From CACIAM-69d sp001698445 (GTDB lineage Bacteria; Cyanobacteriota; Cyanobacteriia; CACIAM-69d): a DNA stretch of 64,000 nucleotides. This document shows, piece after piece, positions 24,159-33,161 of this stretch (position 1 is the first letter of the stretch; every line of letters begins with the position of its first letter). The notes beneath the pieces were generated by a model, which saw only the letters and a list, made by a program, of their open reading frames with translations, made no database searches and had not been told where the DNA came from. The stretch lies in the NCBI RefSeq assembly GCF_043235035.1, contig NZ_JAZAQF010000006.1, forward strand, positions 1-64,000, given 5' to 3'. Made by a program: the position numbers and the translations under genes.

Positions 24159-26146
24159 TCAATGGGTAAACGAATCAAAAACTCAGTCCCTTGATTAAGC
24201 TGGGATTGCACATCAATTGACCCACCATGTTTAGCCACCACAATTTCTCGAGCGATCGATAGGCCAATTCCCGTGCCTTGGTTCACTCCCTTGGTCGTGA
24301 AGAGGTGATCAAAAACCCGAGTGATCGTTGCCTCATTCATCCCCTTGGCATTATCAGCAATGGCAATCATAATCTGGTTATCTTCCAACTTCGTCGTTAC
24401 CGTAATTTGGTAAGGATTTGCTTGTAAATGTGTAAAACTTTGCCCCACGGCTGACTCGTCAATCGCATCAATGGCATTGGCTAAAACATTCATAAAAACC
24501 TGATTCATTTGCCCTGGAAAGCAGTAAATTTCAGGCAGATTTCCATAATTACGGACTACTCTAATTTCAGGTCGCTGATTAGTGCCCTTCAGTCGATATT
24601 TCAAAATTAAAATCGTGCTGTTGAGGTTTTCCTCTAGTTGGGCTTTGACCTTTTGATCTGTGTCCGATCGTGTGAATGCTCGCAAACTTTTACTAATTCC
24701 AGTCACGCGGTTTGTGGCGTGATGCATGGCTTCAAATAACCTAGGGAAATCTTCTTCTAAAAATTCTAAATCGATATCCTCAGCATGTTTGAGGATATCT
24801 ACTTTAGGTTCAGGATACTGCTGCTGATAAAGCCGAATATGCTCTAATAAATAGTTGGTATATTCTTCGACATTTTCAATGCTGCCATCCAAAAAGCTGA
24901 TCGGGTTATTAATCTCATGGGCAACCCCAGCAATTAAATTTCCCAACGCAGACATTTTTTCACTTTGAACCATTTGAGCTTGAGTAAACTTCAATTTCTC
25001 AAGGGTTCGTTCTAAGGTTCGATTCTGGTGAACCAACGTTTTGGCTTGATGCTCCAAAACATGATTGGCAACCTTTAAATCTGCAAATGCTCGATTTAGC
25101 TTTACCTTTGCAGTGTTTTGTTCAGCCAAGACTGCTGTCAAAATTAACGAAGTGAAAACCACCACCACAATAAATGACTGCAAACCCATTAATGACTGGC
25201 TTAAATGCGGACTTGCAAAGCTGCCTAAACCTCGCACAGTGCCTAAAACAGCCATCAAAGAAATTAAAAAAACTGTTAAATTGGCACCAATATCACCAAA
25301 ACGAAAAACGGCCCAAATCAACAAAGGAATTAAAACATAAGCAATAGATTGGCTATTCCAAAAAGCGAAAAAACTAATTAAAAAAACACTTAGCATTAAT
25401 AATATAAATTCAATTTCTTTGCTCGGAGCTACTTTAATTCCCAATCGCGATAAAACACCTTGAAAAGAATATGGATTTACAATTTTGCGATTCAGGATAT
25501 GGAAAATAATTTGTAATAAATTATGACAATTTAGTCGATTGAGCTTGAGATAACGATGTCCACTTAAAATGAGTGGCGTTAAAATAAAAATACCAGCAAC
25601 ATTGGAGACCCACCAAATTAACCAAACACTAAGAACACTTTCAAGAAAGTTAATTTTTCCAGCAAAAGCTAACATCCCTACGCCCATTGTTGCATTAACG
25701 ATCGGGCCTAGCAAGCCTGCATAGACTAAGAACCGAATGGTGTCAGAAACTTGATTAAATGGATATCGGTTTTGGGTTGATTGTTTAAATAGGAACGTTC
25801 CTAATTGTGTGCCCGCAGTGGTTCCGGCGGCAATGCCCAGCACAGCCAAGGTAGATAACAGCAGGGTAATTAAATTACGACTGTCCCAAAAAGCTTGAAT
25901 ATTAGCCCCAAAAGATCCCAAAAAAACGCCGGGCAGAACTCTTTTGCCACAGAGCAGCGTGATGCCAACGGCAAATCCGTCTGGCGGCCACACAGGAGTA
26001 ACCGAATTGGGCGTTGAGGCCAGAAGTCGAGATAGCTCCGCCAAGGCATCGTAAACCAGGGCGGTTCCCAAGATTGGCCCCAGGTGAATTTTTTGTAGCC
26101 ACGCCAGGGACTTGCGAACTGTGATGACGTTCGTGATCTGTTCCAT
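24155..26146 (-). CDS. MASE1-domain sensor histidine kinase
   Basis: 663 residues from ATG 26146. The N-terminal 300 residues hold about eight hydrophobic helices with the MASE1 pattern (PVWPPDGFAVGITLL near the start, then GVFLGSFGANI), an integral-membrane sensor module. A coiled coil follows, then the HisKA box GVAHEINNPISF with His410, and an HATPase domain with an N-box (MNVLANAIDAI), DNAKGM, and a G-box (GTGIGLSIA). The transmitter closely resembles that of the giant hybrid kinase, including FLEEDFPRLFEAM in place of FLKEDLNNLFHSM. No adjacent response regulator is present, so it is an orphan kinase and its signal is unknown. Confidence 0.9.
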   Translation of the reverse strand: MEQITNVITVRKSLAWLQKIHLGPILGTALVYDALAELSRLLASTPNSVTPVWPPDGFAVGITLLCGKRVLPGVFLGSFGANIQAFWDSRNLITLLLSTLAVLGIAAGTTAGTQLGTFLFKQSTQNRYPFNQVSDTIRFLVYAGLLGPIVNATMGVGMLAFAGKINFLESVLSVWLIWWVSNVAGIFILTPLILSGHRYLKLNRLNCHNLLQIIFHILNRKIVNPYSFQGVLSRLGIKVAPSKEIEFILLMLSVFLISFFAFWNSQSIAYVLIPLLIWAVFRFGDIGANLTVFLISLMAVLGTVRGLGSFASPHLSQSLMGLQSFIVVVVFTSLILTAVLAEQNTAKVKLNRAFADLKVANHVLEHQAKTLVHQNRTLERTLEKLKFTQAQMVQSEKMSALGNLIAGVAHEINNPISFLDGSIENVEEYTNYLLEHIRLYQQQYPEPKVDILKHAEDIDLEFLEEDFPRLFEAMHHATNRVTGISKSLRAFTRSDTDQKVKAQLEENLNSTILILKYRLKGTNQRPEIRVVRNYGNLPEIYCFPGQMNQVFMNVLANAIDAIDESAVGQSFTHLQANPYQITVTTKLEDNQIMIAIADNAKGMNEATITRVFDHLFTTKGVNQGTGIGLSIAREIVVAKHGGSIDVQSQLNQGTEFLIRLPIE

Positions 26147-26811
26147 AGATTTCTAGTGGGCGATCGATCTATTGAGTATTACGTCGATCTATGAAAAAGT
26201 CGTGAAAGTATTCAGTGAATTTTTGAAAATGTAGACAAATCCGGCGTTGTTTTCATTAATTAACCTAAATTTGGGGCTCCTGGTGGTCACAGCTCAAGAC
26301 AAATTTCTATTAGTTTATTTTTGGAGTTGGTTAGAAAATTTTTGGAAATTTCAAAATGCTCTTATGAAATTCTAGTCTCTATAAACCAATTGCTTTGTGT
26401 TAATTAATAGAATCCTTAAATTTCAATCTTAAATTATTATCCATGGAAATAAATCAATTTCAATATTTTCTAATTGCTTTTCATGATTAATCTATAATTT
26501 ATCTGAGCGACAATTTGACCTTATTGAATAAGCAAAAAATGATGAAAATTGACTGAATTGGTAACTTAAACGGCATTATCTGAATAAAGAATTAATCGCG
26601 ATTTCTTGAATTCAAGAAAAATTGATAATTTTACGATTTGTCGAAATTTCTATACATAAATTTACATTTAAATTTATTTGACCTGAACTGAATTTCAGTC
26701 CCTGATCGATCAAGGCTGCCTTTGGAATCGATCGATCCAAGGTTGCCCATGAGCGCTTTGTATTGAACCCATTCACCGCGCTGGGGCTGGTTAGTGGTTG
26801 CATCGTTGTGG
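26147..26811. other. 665-bp AT-rich intergenic region
   Basis: No gene seen. The stretch is clearly AT-richer than its neighbours, which may be due to low constraint or to older acquired DNA. It holds the promoter of the MASE1 kinase gene on its left end. I could not identify RNA structure, repeats or att-like sites. Confidence 0.5.
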
Positions 26812-27483
26812 CTAGAGTTCTCCCCATTTGCGAAGTAGGTTGGCGTGGGTTTTGGCAATGAGGTCAAACTCGGGCGTTTTGCCGGTTTGGGCAAACAGTG
26901 CTTGGCGGGCGGTGTCTAGGTCAAAAAGCAGTTCTCGCTCGGCGGGATCTTTGACAAGACTTTGGATCCAGGTGACGGCTACCAGGCGCACACCATGGGC
27001 GATCGCCTCCACTCGGTGCAGAGTAGAGGAGGGATAGAGCACCATGGCTCCGGCTGCGAGCTTGAAGGTTTCTTCGCCGTTGGTGGTTTCAATCACCAAT
27101 TCGCCACCGCCGTAGGTTTCGGGCGATCGCAAAAACAGGGTGAGAGACAAGTCCGATCGAATTTTGGGATCGCTGCCCATGAAAGCGTTGTCTACGTGGC
27201 TGCCGTAGGCCATGCCGGTTTCGTAGCGACTGAACAGAATTGGGCCGATCGCCTTGGGTAGTGCTGCCATTTGGAACAATGGATTACGCCATAGGGCCTG
27301 TCTCACCAGCGTTCGCAGGGGGCTAAAGGCGGGGTCTGTGCTGGCCAGTTGGGTGTTTTGCTTCACGAGCCTGGCGTGCCAGCCAGCGGTAGCCTGGCCG
27401 TCAATAAATGTTGCGCCCGCCAGTTGCGCCTCCATGGTGGCCAATTCCTCCGCGCTCAGCACATTGGCAATAGAAATAATCAT
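26812..27483 (-). CDS. PKHD-type Fe(II)/2-oxoglutarate dioxygenase
   Basis: 223 residues from ATG 27483, the PKHD-type hydroxylase family (PiuC-like). Metal-binding His96-x-Asp98 is in MAYGSHVDNAFMG, the distal His156 in PSSTLHRVEA, and the 2-oxoglutarate Arg166 in GVRLVAVTW. Length is typical (about 225). Relatives are often found next to iron or siderophore transport genes and are iron-regulated; the substrate is unknown. It is divergent from the EfeO-EfeB genes, in line with an iron-linked role. A Fur-box-like half (AATAATCATTA near 27474-27486) overlaps the start codon, but the match is weak. Confidence 0.88.
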   Translation of the reverse strand: MIISIANVLSAEELATMEAQLAGATFIDGQATAGWHARLVKQNTQLASTDPAFSPLRTLVRQALWRNPLFQMAALPKAIGPILFSRYETGMAYGSHVDNAFMGSDPKIRSDLSLTLFLRSPETYGGGELVIETTNGEETFKLAAGAMVLYPSSTLHRVEAIAHGVRLVAVTWIQSLVKDPAERELLFDLDTARQALFAQTGKTPEFDLIAKTHANLLRKWGEL

Positions 27484-27793
27484 TAGTCTTTTTAATTGCA
27501 GATCTTTTTCTTAGAAAAATTACTACAGTTTGGCATTAAGCGGCCGAAGTGCTTGGAACATGACGAACTACAAAAACGGTCAATTTCAAGAACTGCAAGC
27601 ATTTTCCCGATCGCGACTGCTCTGGCTTGGCTCCCGGAAGAGGGACAAGCACCTGTTATACTCTTGCAAGTAATTCGCAATTTTTGATTCCCGCTCTAAT
27701 TCCTGGAGTGGCCAGTTGGCACGCCCGAGCACCCTCCGCCAGACAACCGTTGCCGCTGGCCATCGGATCTTTAGCCATCAGACTTCAGCAGCC

Positions 27794-28843
27794 ATGAAAA
27801 ATAAGACAAAACTTTGGGTTGGCATTGGTGCATATCTGTTAACGGCCCTAAGTCCCACGGGCTGCGCGGTTGCACCTCAGCAAAATGCGGCGGTCTCAAC
27901 CCAGGAAGCGGCCTCGCCTGGGGCTGAATCTCCCGTGGCTTCTGCAACGGCCTCGCCTGGGGCCGTAGCTTCGGAACTGGATCCCTGTCGGCGGGGCGCT
28001 GGCGGCGAAGGGGGTGAAGGCGGCGAAGGCGGTGAAGGCGGTGAAGGCGGTGAAGGGGCCGAAGAAAGCAGCGCTGCGGCCACGCCGAACCCGGCCATTA
28101 AGCCCGAGGAACTTCAGAAGGCGGTGGCCGATTACAAGACCTATGTGGTGCAAGAGGTCGATCGCCTGGTGACCGATACGAAGGTGTTTACCGATCGAGT
28201 AATTGCCGGAGATGTGGCGGGGGCGAAAGCGGTGTATGGCTCATCGCGGTTGGGTTGGGAACGCATTGAGCCGATCGCCTCGTCCTTTGCGGCCCTGGAT
28301 GGGGCGATCGATGCGCGGGTGGATGACTTTAAAGGGGAAGACGACCCGGCATTCACAGGTTTTCACCGCATTGAAATGGGGTTGTTTAAATACAACACCA
28401 CCAAAGGCTATGAACCCTTCGCCCGCAAGCTGATGACGGATCTTCAGGGTCTAAAAACCTGCGTGGCTTCCCTGGAAATTGAGCCGAGGGATATGGTTCG
28501 CGGGGCTTCGGAACTGATTGAAGAAGTCTCCCTGGGCAAAATTACCGGTGAGGAAGATCGCTACAGTCGTTTGGATTTCTGGTCATTCCGCGCCAACTTG
28601 GAAGGCTCCCAAAAAATTGTGGATTTGGTGCGGCCCATGGTGCAGCGAATTCAGCCCACGGTGTTGCAACGGGTCGATCGGGATTTTGCGGCCGTGAATC
28701 AGGTTTTGGAGAAATATAAGCTGCCCAATGGCGACTTCATGACCTACGACAAGCTTTCGGCCGCCGACAAAAAGCGCTTACAGGCAGATTTGGCCAAGCT
28801 TGCGGAAAACATTTCCAAACTACGGGGCGTAATCGGTGTTTAG
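27794..28843 (+). CDS. efeO: EfeO-type iron-uptake lipoprotein
   Basis: 349 residues from ATG 27794 (open frame extends upstream to 27716 without a better start). The N-terminus MKNKTKLWVGIGAYLLTALSPTGC looks like a lipoprotein signal with Cys24, although PTGC is not an ideal lipobox. A low-complexity linker with a Gly-Gly-Glu repeat (residues 70-90) is followed by the M75 (imelysin-like) domain of EfeO/EfeM with its HxxE motif in GFHRIEMGLF. It would bind ferrous or ferric iron in the periplasm. EfeB follows 79 bases downstream; the EfeU permease is not in the window. Confidence 0.85.
   Translation: MKNKTKLWVGIGAYLLTALSPTGCAVAPQQNAAVSTQEAASPGAESPVASATASPGAVASELDPCRRGAGGEGGEGGEGGEGGEGGEGAEESSAAATPNPAIKPEELQKAVADYKTYVVQEVDRLVTDTKVFTDRVIAGDVAGAKAVYGSSRLGWERIEPIASSFAALDGAIDARVDDFKGEDDPAFTGFHRIEMGLFKYNTTKGYEPFARKLMTDLQGLKTCVASLEIEPRDMVRGASELIEEVSLGKITGEEDRYSRLDFWSFRANLEGSQKIVDLVRPMVQRIQPTVLQRVDRDFAAVNQVLEKYKLPNGDFMTYDKLSAADKKRLQADLAKLAENISKLRGVIGV
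28001..28063. repeat. 9-bp tandem repeat, seven units, encoding Gly-Gly-Glu
   Basis: Units of the form GGCGGTGAA run in frame from 28001 to 28063 within efeO, encoding GGE six times and GAE last. The sequence is near-perfect and prone to length change. Confidence 0.9.
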
Positions 28844-28922
28844 GGTTAACTAACCGTTATTCCTGCCTGCTATACCAACGGGGCAAACATTGTCTTTGAG
28901 GAAATATTCTGAGGGAAGATTC

Positions 28923-30170
28923 ATGGTAAAAACACGCTTTTCTTGGAGTCGGCGGCAACTCCTGGGACGGGGATTGGCGATCGCCGTTGGTGCAGGCCTG
29001 GGCCTGTGGCAAGGTCAACGTTGGTGGGGCGATCGCTCCGAAGCCGCTGCCCTGGCGGAGGCGATTCCCTTTTGGGGCCCTCACCAACCGGGCATCGTGA
29101 CACCGGATGTGGCTGCTGCTCTGGTGGTGGCTCTGGACGTGACCGCACGCGATCGCCAGGAACTGACTCAACTGTTTCAAACCCTGACCGATCGAATTGC
29201 CTATTTGATGGCCGGTGGTGCCCTGAAGCCCTTGGATCAGCGCTATCCCCCCAGCGGCTCCGGTATTTTGGGCGATGAATTTCCCGCCGATCGGCTCACG
29301 GTCACCGTTTCCGTGGGGGCCTCTCTGTTTGACCAACGCTACGGCCTGGCCGCCGCCAAACCCCGCCACTTGACGGAAATGCCCAATTTCCCGAACGATC
29401 GCCTCGATCCCCAGCTTTGCCATGGCGACTTGCTCTTGCAGTTTTGCGCCAACCACGAAGAAACCAACATCCACGCCCTGCGCGACATCCTGAAGCAGTT
29501 GTCGGGGTTGGTGGTTTTGCGTTGGCAAATGGCCGGTTTCCAGCAGCCCGATCGCGACCCCCATCCCCGCCGCACCACCGTGCGCAACCTGTTGGGTTTC
29601 AAGGACGGCACGGTGAACCCGAACCCGAAGGACGAGAAATTAATGAACCGCTTGGTTTGGGTTTCTCGCAACAGCCCAGAACCGGCCTGGACGGTCGGCG
29701 GTTCCTATCACGTGGTGCGAATCATTCGGATGTTTGTGGAGTTTTGGGATCGAACTCCCTTGGACGAGCAAGAAGCAGTGATGGGGCGATCGCGCAGTAG
29801 CGGTGCGCCCTTGGGCTACCGCCATGAGGAAGAGATTCCAAACTATCAACGGGCCGGCAAAGCAATTCCCCGCGATTCCCATATCCGATTGGCAAACCCG
29901 CGCAATCCCGGCATGGGAGAGCATCAAATTTTGCGCAAAGGATTCCACTACTCCCGCGATATCGATCGCGCCGGTCAGTTGGACATGGGCTTGCTCTTTT
30001 TAGCCTTTCAACAGGATGTGAAAACTGGCTTTGAAGCCATTCAAAATCGGCTGAATGGTGAACCTTTGGAGGAATACATTAAGCCGATCGGGGGCGGCTA
30101 TTTCTTTGCCCTGCCTGGCGTGCCCGATCGCGACAGTTACTTGGGTCAGTCTCTGTTGCAATCGGTGTAA
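28923..30170 (+). CDS. efeB: DyP-type haem peroxidase EfeB
   Basis: 415 residues from ATG 28923, chosen because AGGGAAG lies just upstream and because it gives a Tat signal (MVKTRFSWSRRQLLG with the twin arginines). The DyP signature GFKDGT is at about residue 224, with later conserved HIRLANPRNPG and HQILRKGFHYSRD. EfeB proteins handle haem or ferrous iron in the periplasm as part of the EfeUOB system. Neighbour EfeO supports this. The C-terminal codons overlap a 15-bp tandem repeat. Confidence 0.9.
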   Translation: MVKTRFSWSRRQLLGRGLAIAVGAGLGLWQGQRWWGDRSEAAALAEAIPFWGPHQPGIVTPDVAAALVVALDVTARDRQELTQLFQTLTDRIAYLMAGGALKPLDQRYPPSGSGILGDEFPADRLTVTVSVGASLFDQRYGLAAAKPRHLTEMPNFPNDRLDPQLCHGDLLLQFCANHEETNIHALRDILKQLSGLVVLRWQMAGFQQPDRDPHPRRTTVRNLLGFKDGTVNPNPKDEKLMNRLVWVSRNSPEPAWTVGGSYHVVRIIRMFVEFWDRTPLDEQEAVMGRSRSSGAPLGYRHEEEIPNYQRAGKAIPRDSHIRLANPRNPGMGEHQILRKGFHYSRDIDRAGQLDMGLLFLAFQQDVKTGFEAIQNRLNGEPLEEYIKPIGGGYFFALPGVPDRDSYLGQSLLQSV

Positions 30171-30200
30171 TTGCGATCGGTGTAATTGCAATCGGTGTAA
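30156..30200. repeat. 15-bp tandem repeat, three units, spanning the efeB stop
   Basis: TTGC(A/G)ATCGGTGTAA occurs at 30156-30170, 30171-30185 and 30186-30200. The first copy encodes the last codons and stop of efeB, so the stop itself is part of the repeated unit. The middle copy differs at one base. Confidence 0.9.
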
Positions 30201-30215
30201 TTTAGGCAGCGCAGC

Positions 30216-30348
30216 TTAGGGCCTGTCGTCATTTCCTAGGATCATTTTCCATGTCCCAGCCGTTGTAACAAGGGGCTTGAGCATCTTGTCCCCCACAATC
30301 TACCAACGACAAAATCAGGGTTTCAGGCGATTTGACGACACGCCCTAA
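30216..30348. mobile_element. 133-bp MITE-like element with 16-bp inverted ends
   Basis: The left end TTAGGGCCTGTCGTCA (30216-30231) and the right end TGACGACACGCCCTAA (30333-30348) are reverse complements with one mismatch. The interior has no open frame of note. The outer TTA/TAA could be a target TA duplication. This fits a miniature inverted-repeat transposable element mobilised in trans, but no transposase or second copy is in this window. Confidence 0.6.
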
Positions 30349-30427
30349 GACGTATTGACTCAACCAATCGATCGAATCGATCGAATGAATTAATTAAGCA
30401 GGGTAATTCAGGCCGCATTGGACAGAG

Positions 30428-31444
30428 TTAGATCGAATAATGCAGCGGAAACGCCTTTGCTCCCTTGGGCTTGACGTAAACCCGCTGCTGGGGCGAAAGA
30501 TCTAATTCATCAAATCGTTCCCGCGTCAGATGGGCCGTCATCACCTGCCCATCATCCAACACCAATTCTGCCTGAATTTCCCAACCCAAATGCACTAGCC
30601 GACTAATGCGGGCCGGAGCCGTGGCCGTGTCCGGTGCTAGTTCAATCACCACATCATGGGGCCGCAGGAAAATTTCCGGTTCCGTAGAATCAATGCCGTG
30701 AGCCTGGAAGATTTGGGAATCGCTGGGCAGGATGTTCACCGGCCCAATGAACTTCATCACAAAAGGCGTGGCGGGGCGATCGTAAATTTCAGCGGGCGAG
30801 CCAATTTGTTCAATGCGCCCATGATTCACAATCACGATCTCATCGGCCACTTCCATCGCTTCCTCTTGGTCGTGGGTCACAAAAACCGTGGTCACATGCA
30901 CTTCGTCGTGCAAACGCCGTAACCAGGCCCGCAAATCCTTGCGCACCCTCGCATCCAATGCCCCAAAGGGTTCATCCAACAGCAACACTTTCGGTTCCAC
31001 AGCCAACGCCCGCGCCAGAGCCACCCGCTGTCGTTGGCCGCCGGACAGTTGGGAGGGGTAGCGATCGCCCAACCCCGAAAGCTGCACCAACTCCAGCAGC
31101 TCATCGACTCGCTGGCGAACCTTGGCGCGATCGGTCTTTTGTAATTCCAACCCAAAGCCAATGTTTTGGCGCACGGTCATGTGTTTAAACAGGGCGTAGT
31201 GCTGAAACACAAAGCCGATGTTGCGTTCTTGTACGGTTTGGTCGGTGGCATCTTTGCCGGTGAGCCAAATTCGCCCGCTGTCCGGCTTTTCGAGACCGGC
31301 AATCAACCGCAGCAGGGTTGATTTACCGGATCCCGAAGCACCCAACAGGGCCACCAGCGAACCGGACTCTAAGCTAAGGCTGACGTTATCGACGGCCAGG
31401 AAATCGCCAAAGCGTTTGGTGACGTTTTCTACGACGATGCCCAC
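30428..31444 (-). CDS. cysA: Sulfate/thiosulfate ABC transporter ATPase CysA
   Basis: 338 residues from GTG 31444. Walker A GASGSGKST at residues 35-43, signature LSGGQRQRVALARAL, Walker B LLLDEPFGALD, and H-loop FVTHDQEEAMEV. Sequence such as NIGFVFQHYALFKHMTVRQNI and the C-terminal TOBE-like regulatory part ending VKPKGAKAFPL match CysA of cyanobacteria. It energises CysT/CysW, with the sulfate-binding protein SbpA or thiosulfate-binding CysP. None of these partners is in the window, so the gene appears split from its transporter. Its promoter region holds a 13-bp tandem repeat. Confidence 0.93.
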   Translation of the reverse strand: MGIVVENVTKRFGDFLAVDNVSLSLESGSLVALLGASGSGKSTLLRLIAGLEKPDSGRIWLTGKDATDQTVQERNIGFVFQHYALFKHMTVRQNIGFGLELQKTDRAKVRQRVDELLELVQLSGLGDRYPSQLSGGQRQRVALARALAVEPKVLLLDEPFGALDARVRKDLRAWLRRLHDEVHVTTVFVTHDQEEAMEVADEIVIVNHGRIEQIGSPAEIYDRPATPFVMKFIGPVNILPSDSQIFQAHGIDSTEPEIFLRPHDVVIELAPDTATAPARISRLVHLGWEIQAELVLDDGQVMTAHLTRERFDELDLSPQQRVYVKPKGAKAFPLHYSI

Positions 31445-31585
31445 GATGCCGCTGCTCCCGATGCGAAAGGTTGACCCCCATTATGCAATGGATAGGTCGT
31501 CGATCGACTAAAAATCTCCACTTTCTCGGTCGTGTTACCGGGGTTTGGAGCTAAATTCCAGTCGGCTCAGGGCACAACTTCAATA

Positions 31586-31624
31586 GGTTGAATCAACCGG
31601 TTGATTTAACCGGTTGATTTAACT
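31586..31624. repeat. 13-bp tandem repeat, three units, between cysA and OYE gene
   Basis: GGTTGAATCAACC (31586-31598), GGTTGATTTAACC (31599-31611) and GGTTGATTTAACT (31612-31624). The first unit is a perfect palindrome apart from its central base. Confidence 0.85.
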
Positions 31625-31668
31625 GCGATGCAGGATGCTAGTCTCCTTGAAAAATCTCAAAAAAGTCC

Positions 31669-32784
31669 CTAAGCAGGGCTATGCCCTTGATCGGCGAGTG
31701 TTGGATAGTCCGTGTAGCCGATATGCAAATCTTGATCGCCCTTTCCGTAGAATGTTTTGAAATCTGGCGGATTTAAATCCGCATTGATCGCCAAACGTTC
31801 GGGTAAGTCAGGATTGGCAATGAAGGGTCTGCCAAATGAAACCAGTTCCGCCAAACCCGATTCAAGCACTTGTGCCGCGCTGAGGCGATCGTAATTGCCG
31901 TTGGTGATGATAGTTCCTTGATAGTTCGATCGTAAGGTTGCCAAAACGGGATTTAAAACGGCATCGGTTGCCAAATCAGTCTCATTCGGCTCCATCAAAT
32001 GGACATAGGCTAAATTGAAGGCGTTGAGGGCGGAAAGCAAATAGCTAAATAAGGCTTGGGGATCGGAGTCTCGCATTCCATAAAATGTGTTACTAGGAGA
32101 TAGCTTGATCCCAACGCGATCGCCCCCAATAGCGCTACAAACAGATTCAACAACCTCCAGTGCAAAGCGCGATCGATTTTCAATCGAACCACCATATTGA
32201 TCAGTTCGTTGGTTCGATTCATCCTGCAAAAACTGATCAATAAGATATCCAAAAGCGCCATGTAGCTCTACGCCATCAAAACCAGCCCTGATCGCATTTT
32301 TAGCCCCTTGAGTAAACTGCTCGATAATGACCGGAATTTCATCGATTTCAAGGGCGCGCGGCGTTTCCAAGCTGACTTTTCCAATCGGCGTATGCAATGT
32401 CCCGATCGCCGCGATCGCGCTGGGAGCCACAGGTGTTTCTCCACCCAACAGTGCCGGATGAGCAATGCGGCCGCTATGCCACAATTGCAGAAAAATTCGC
32501 CCTCCTTGGTTGTGTACTGCATCAGTAACCTGTTGCCAGCCGGCCACTTGGGCTTCGGAGTAAACACCAGGACAGTTAATGTAACCATTACTCAGAGGAG
32601 AAATCATTGTGCATTCAGTTACGATCAGTCCCGCAGAAGCCCGCTGAGCGTAATAGGTTGCCATTAAGGATGAAGGGATCGAGTCGATCGCTCGAAGACG
32701 GGTCATGGGAGCCATCACGATTCGGTTGGGCAAGAGCAACGCTCCCAACTGCATGGGCGTAAATAGATGAGTGGACGGGTTCAT
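31669..32784 (-). CDS. Old yellow enzyme family NADPH:flavin oxidoreductase
   Basis: 371 residues from ATG 32784, giving MNPSTHLFTPMQLGALLLPNRIVMAPMTRLRA, the standard OYE start with the FMN-binding PNRIVMAPMTR. A TIM barrel that reduces activated alkenes or nitro compounds with NADPH. Visible are DGVELHGAFGYLIDQFLQDESNQRTDQYGGSIENR and SFGRPFIANPDLPERL, both family motifs. Substrate-range cannot be read off. It is divergent from an HxlR-type regulator, a common pairing for redox- or electrophile-responsive reductases. A longer frame from 32829 is open but adds residues unlike the family. Confidence 0.93.
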   Translation of the reverse strand: MNPSTHLFTPMQLGALLLPNRIVMAPMTRLRAIDSIPSSLMATYYAQRASAGLIVTECTMISPLSNGYINCPGVYSEAQVAGWQQVTDAVHNQGGRIFLQLWHSGRIAHPALLGGETPVAPSAIAAIGTLHTPIGKVSLETPRALEIDEIPVIIEQFTQGAKNAIRAGFDGVELHGAFGYLIDQFLQDESNQRTDQYGGSIENRSRFALEVVESVCSAIGGDRVGIKLSPSNTFYGMRDSDPQALFSYLLSALNAFNLAYVHLMEPNETDLATDAVLNPVLATLRSNYQGTIITNGNYDRLSAAQVLESGLAELVSFGRPFIANPDLPERLAINADLNPPDFKTFYGKGDQDLHIGYTDYPTLADQGHSPA

Positions 32785-33161
32785 ATTCGTTGCCTCACTT
32801 CCAAAAATGCTCAAGAAATTAATGCTCAAGAAATTGCTGTGACGGTGCTCGAATTTTCTGAATGCTTGGGTCTAGTATTTTTCTGGTCTTTTTAATCTCT
32901 CCGAGAACTTGTTTTGCAGCTAAACTCAGAACTGATAAAAATTACGATCAAAAGACTATTAAAAACGATCTGATTCGACTAAATTTGAGCTTTATTGTAG
33001 CTAAGCAGTTGCCTATTTCAGGGTTGACCTCAATTGCTAAGGTAGATGCTTTCAATGGCATGAAGGTTTAACCAAAAAGCAAGTTAGTCAATTGGGCTTG
33101 ACAGCAGCGGGGTTAGTATAGAATCTTTTTCCGAAGGAAACAATAAGGCACCAAATGGTGC
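32785..33161. promoter_or_regulatory. Divergent promoter region between OYE and HxlR genes
   Basis: No gene seen. The region is AT-rich and should contain both promoters and the HxlR operator. Two TAGTAT-containing stretches (near 32873 and 33114) are possible sites but no clear palindrome stands out. Confidence 0.4.

Noticed and set aside
27470..27490. Fur box at the PKHD start
   Set aside because: Only one half-site (AATAATCATTA) matches and it overlaps the start codon; too weak to list as a feature.
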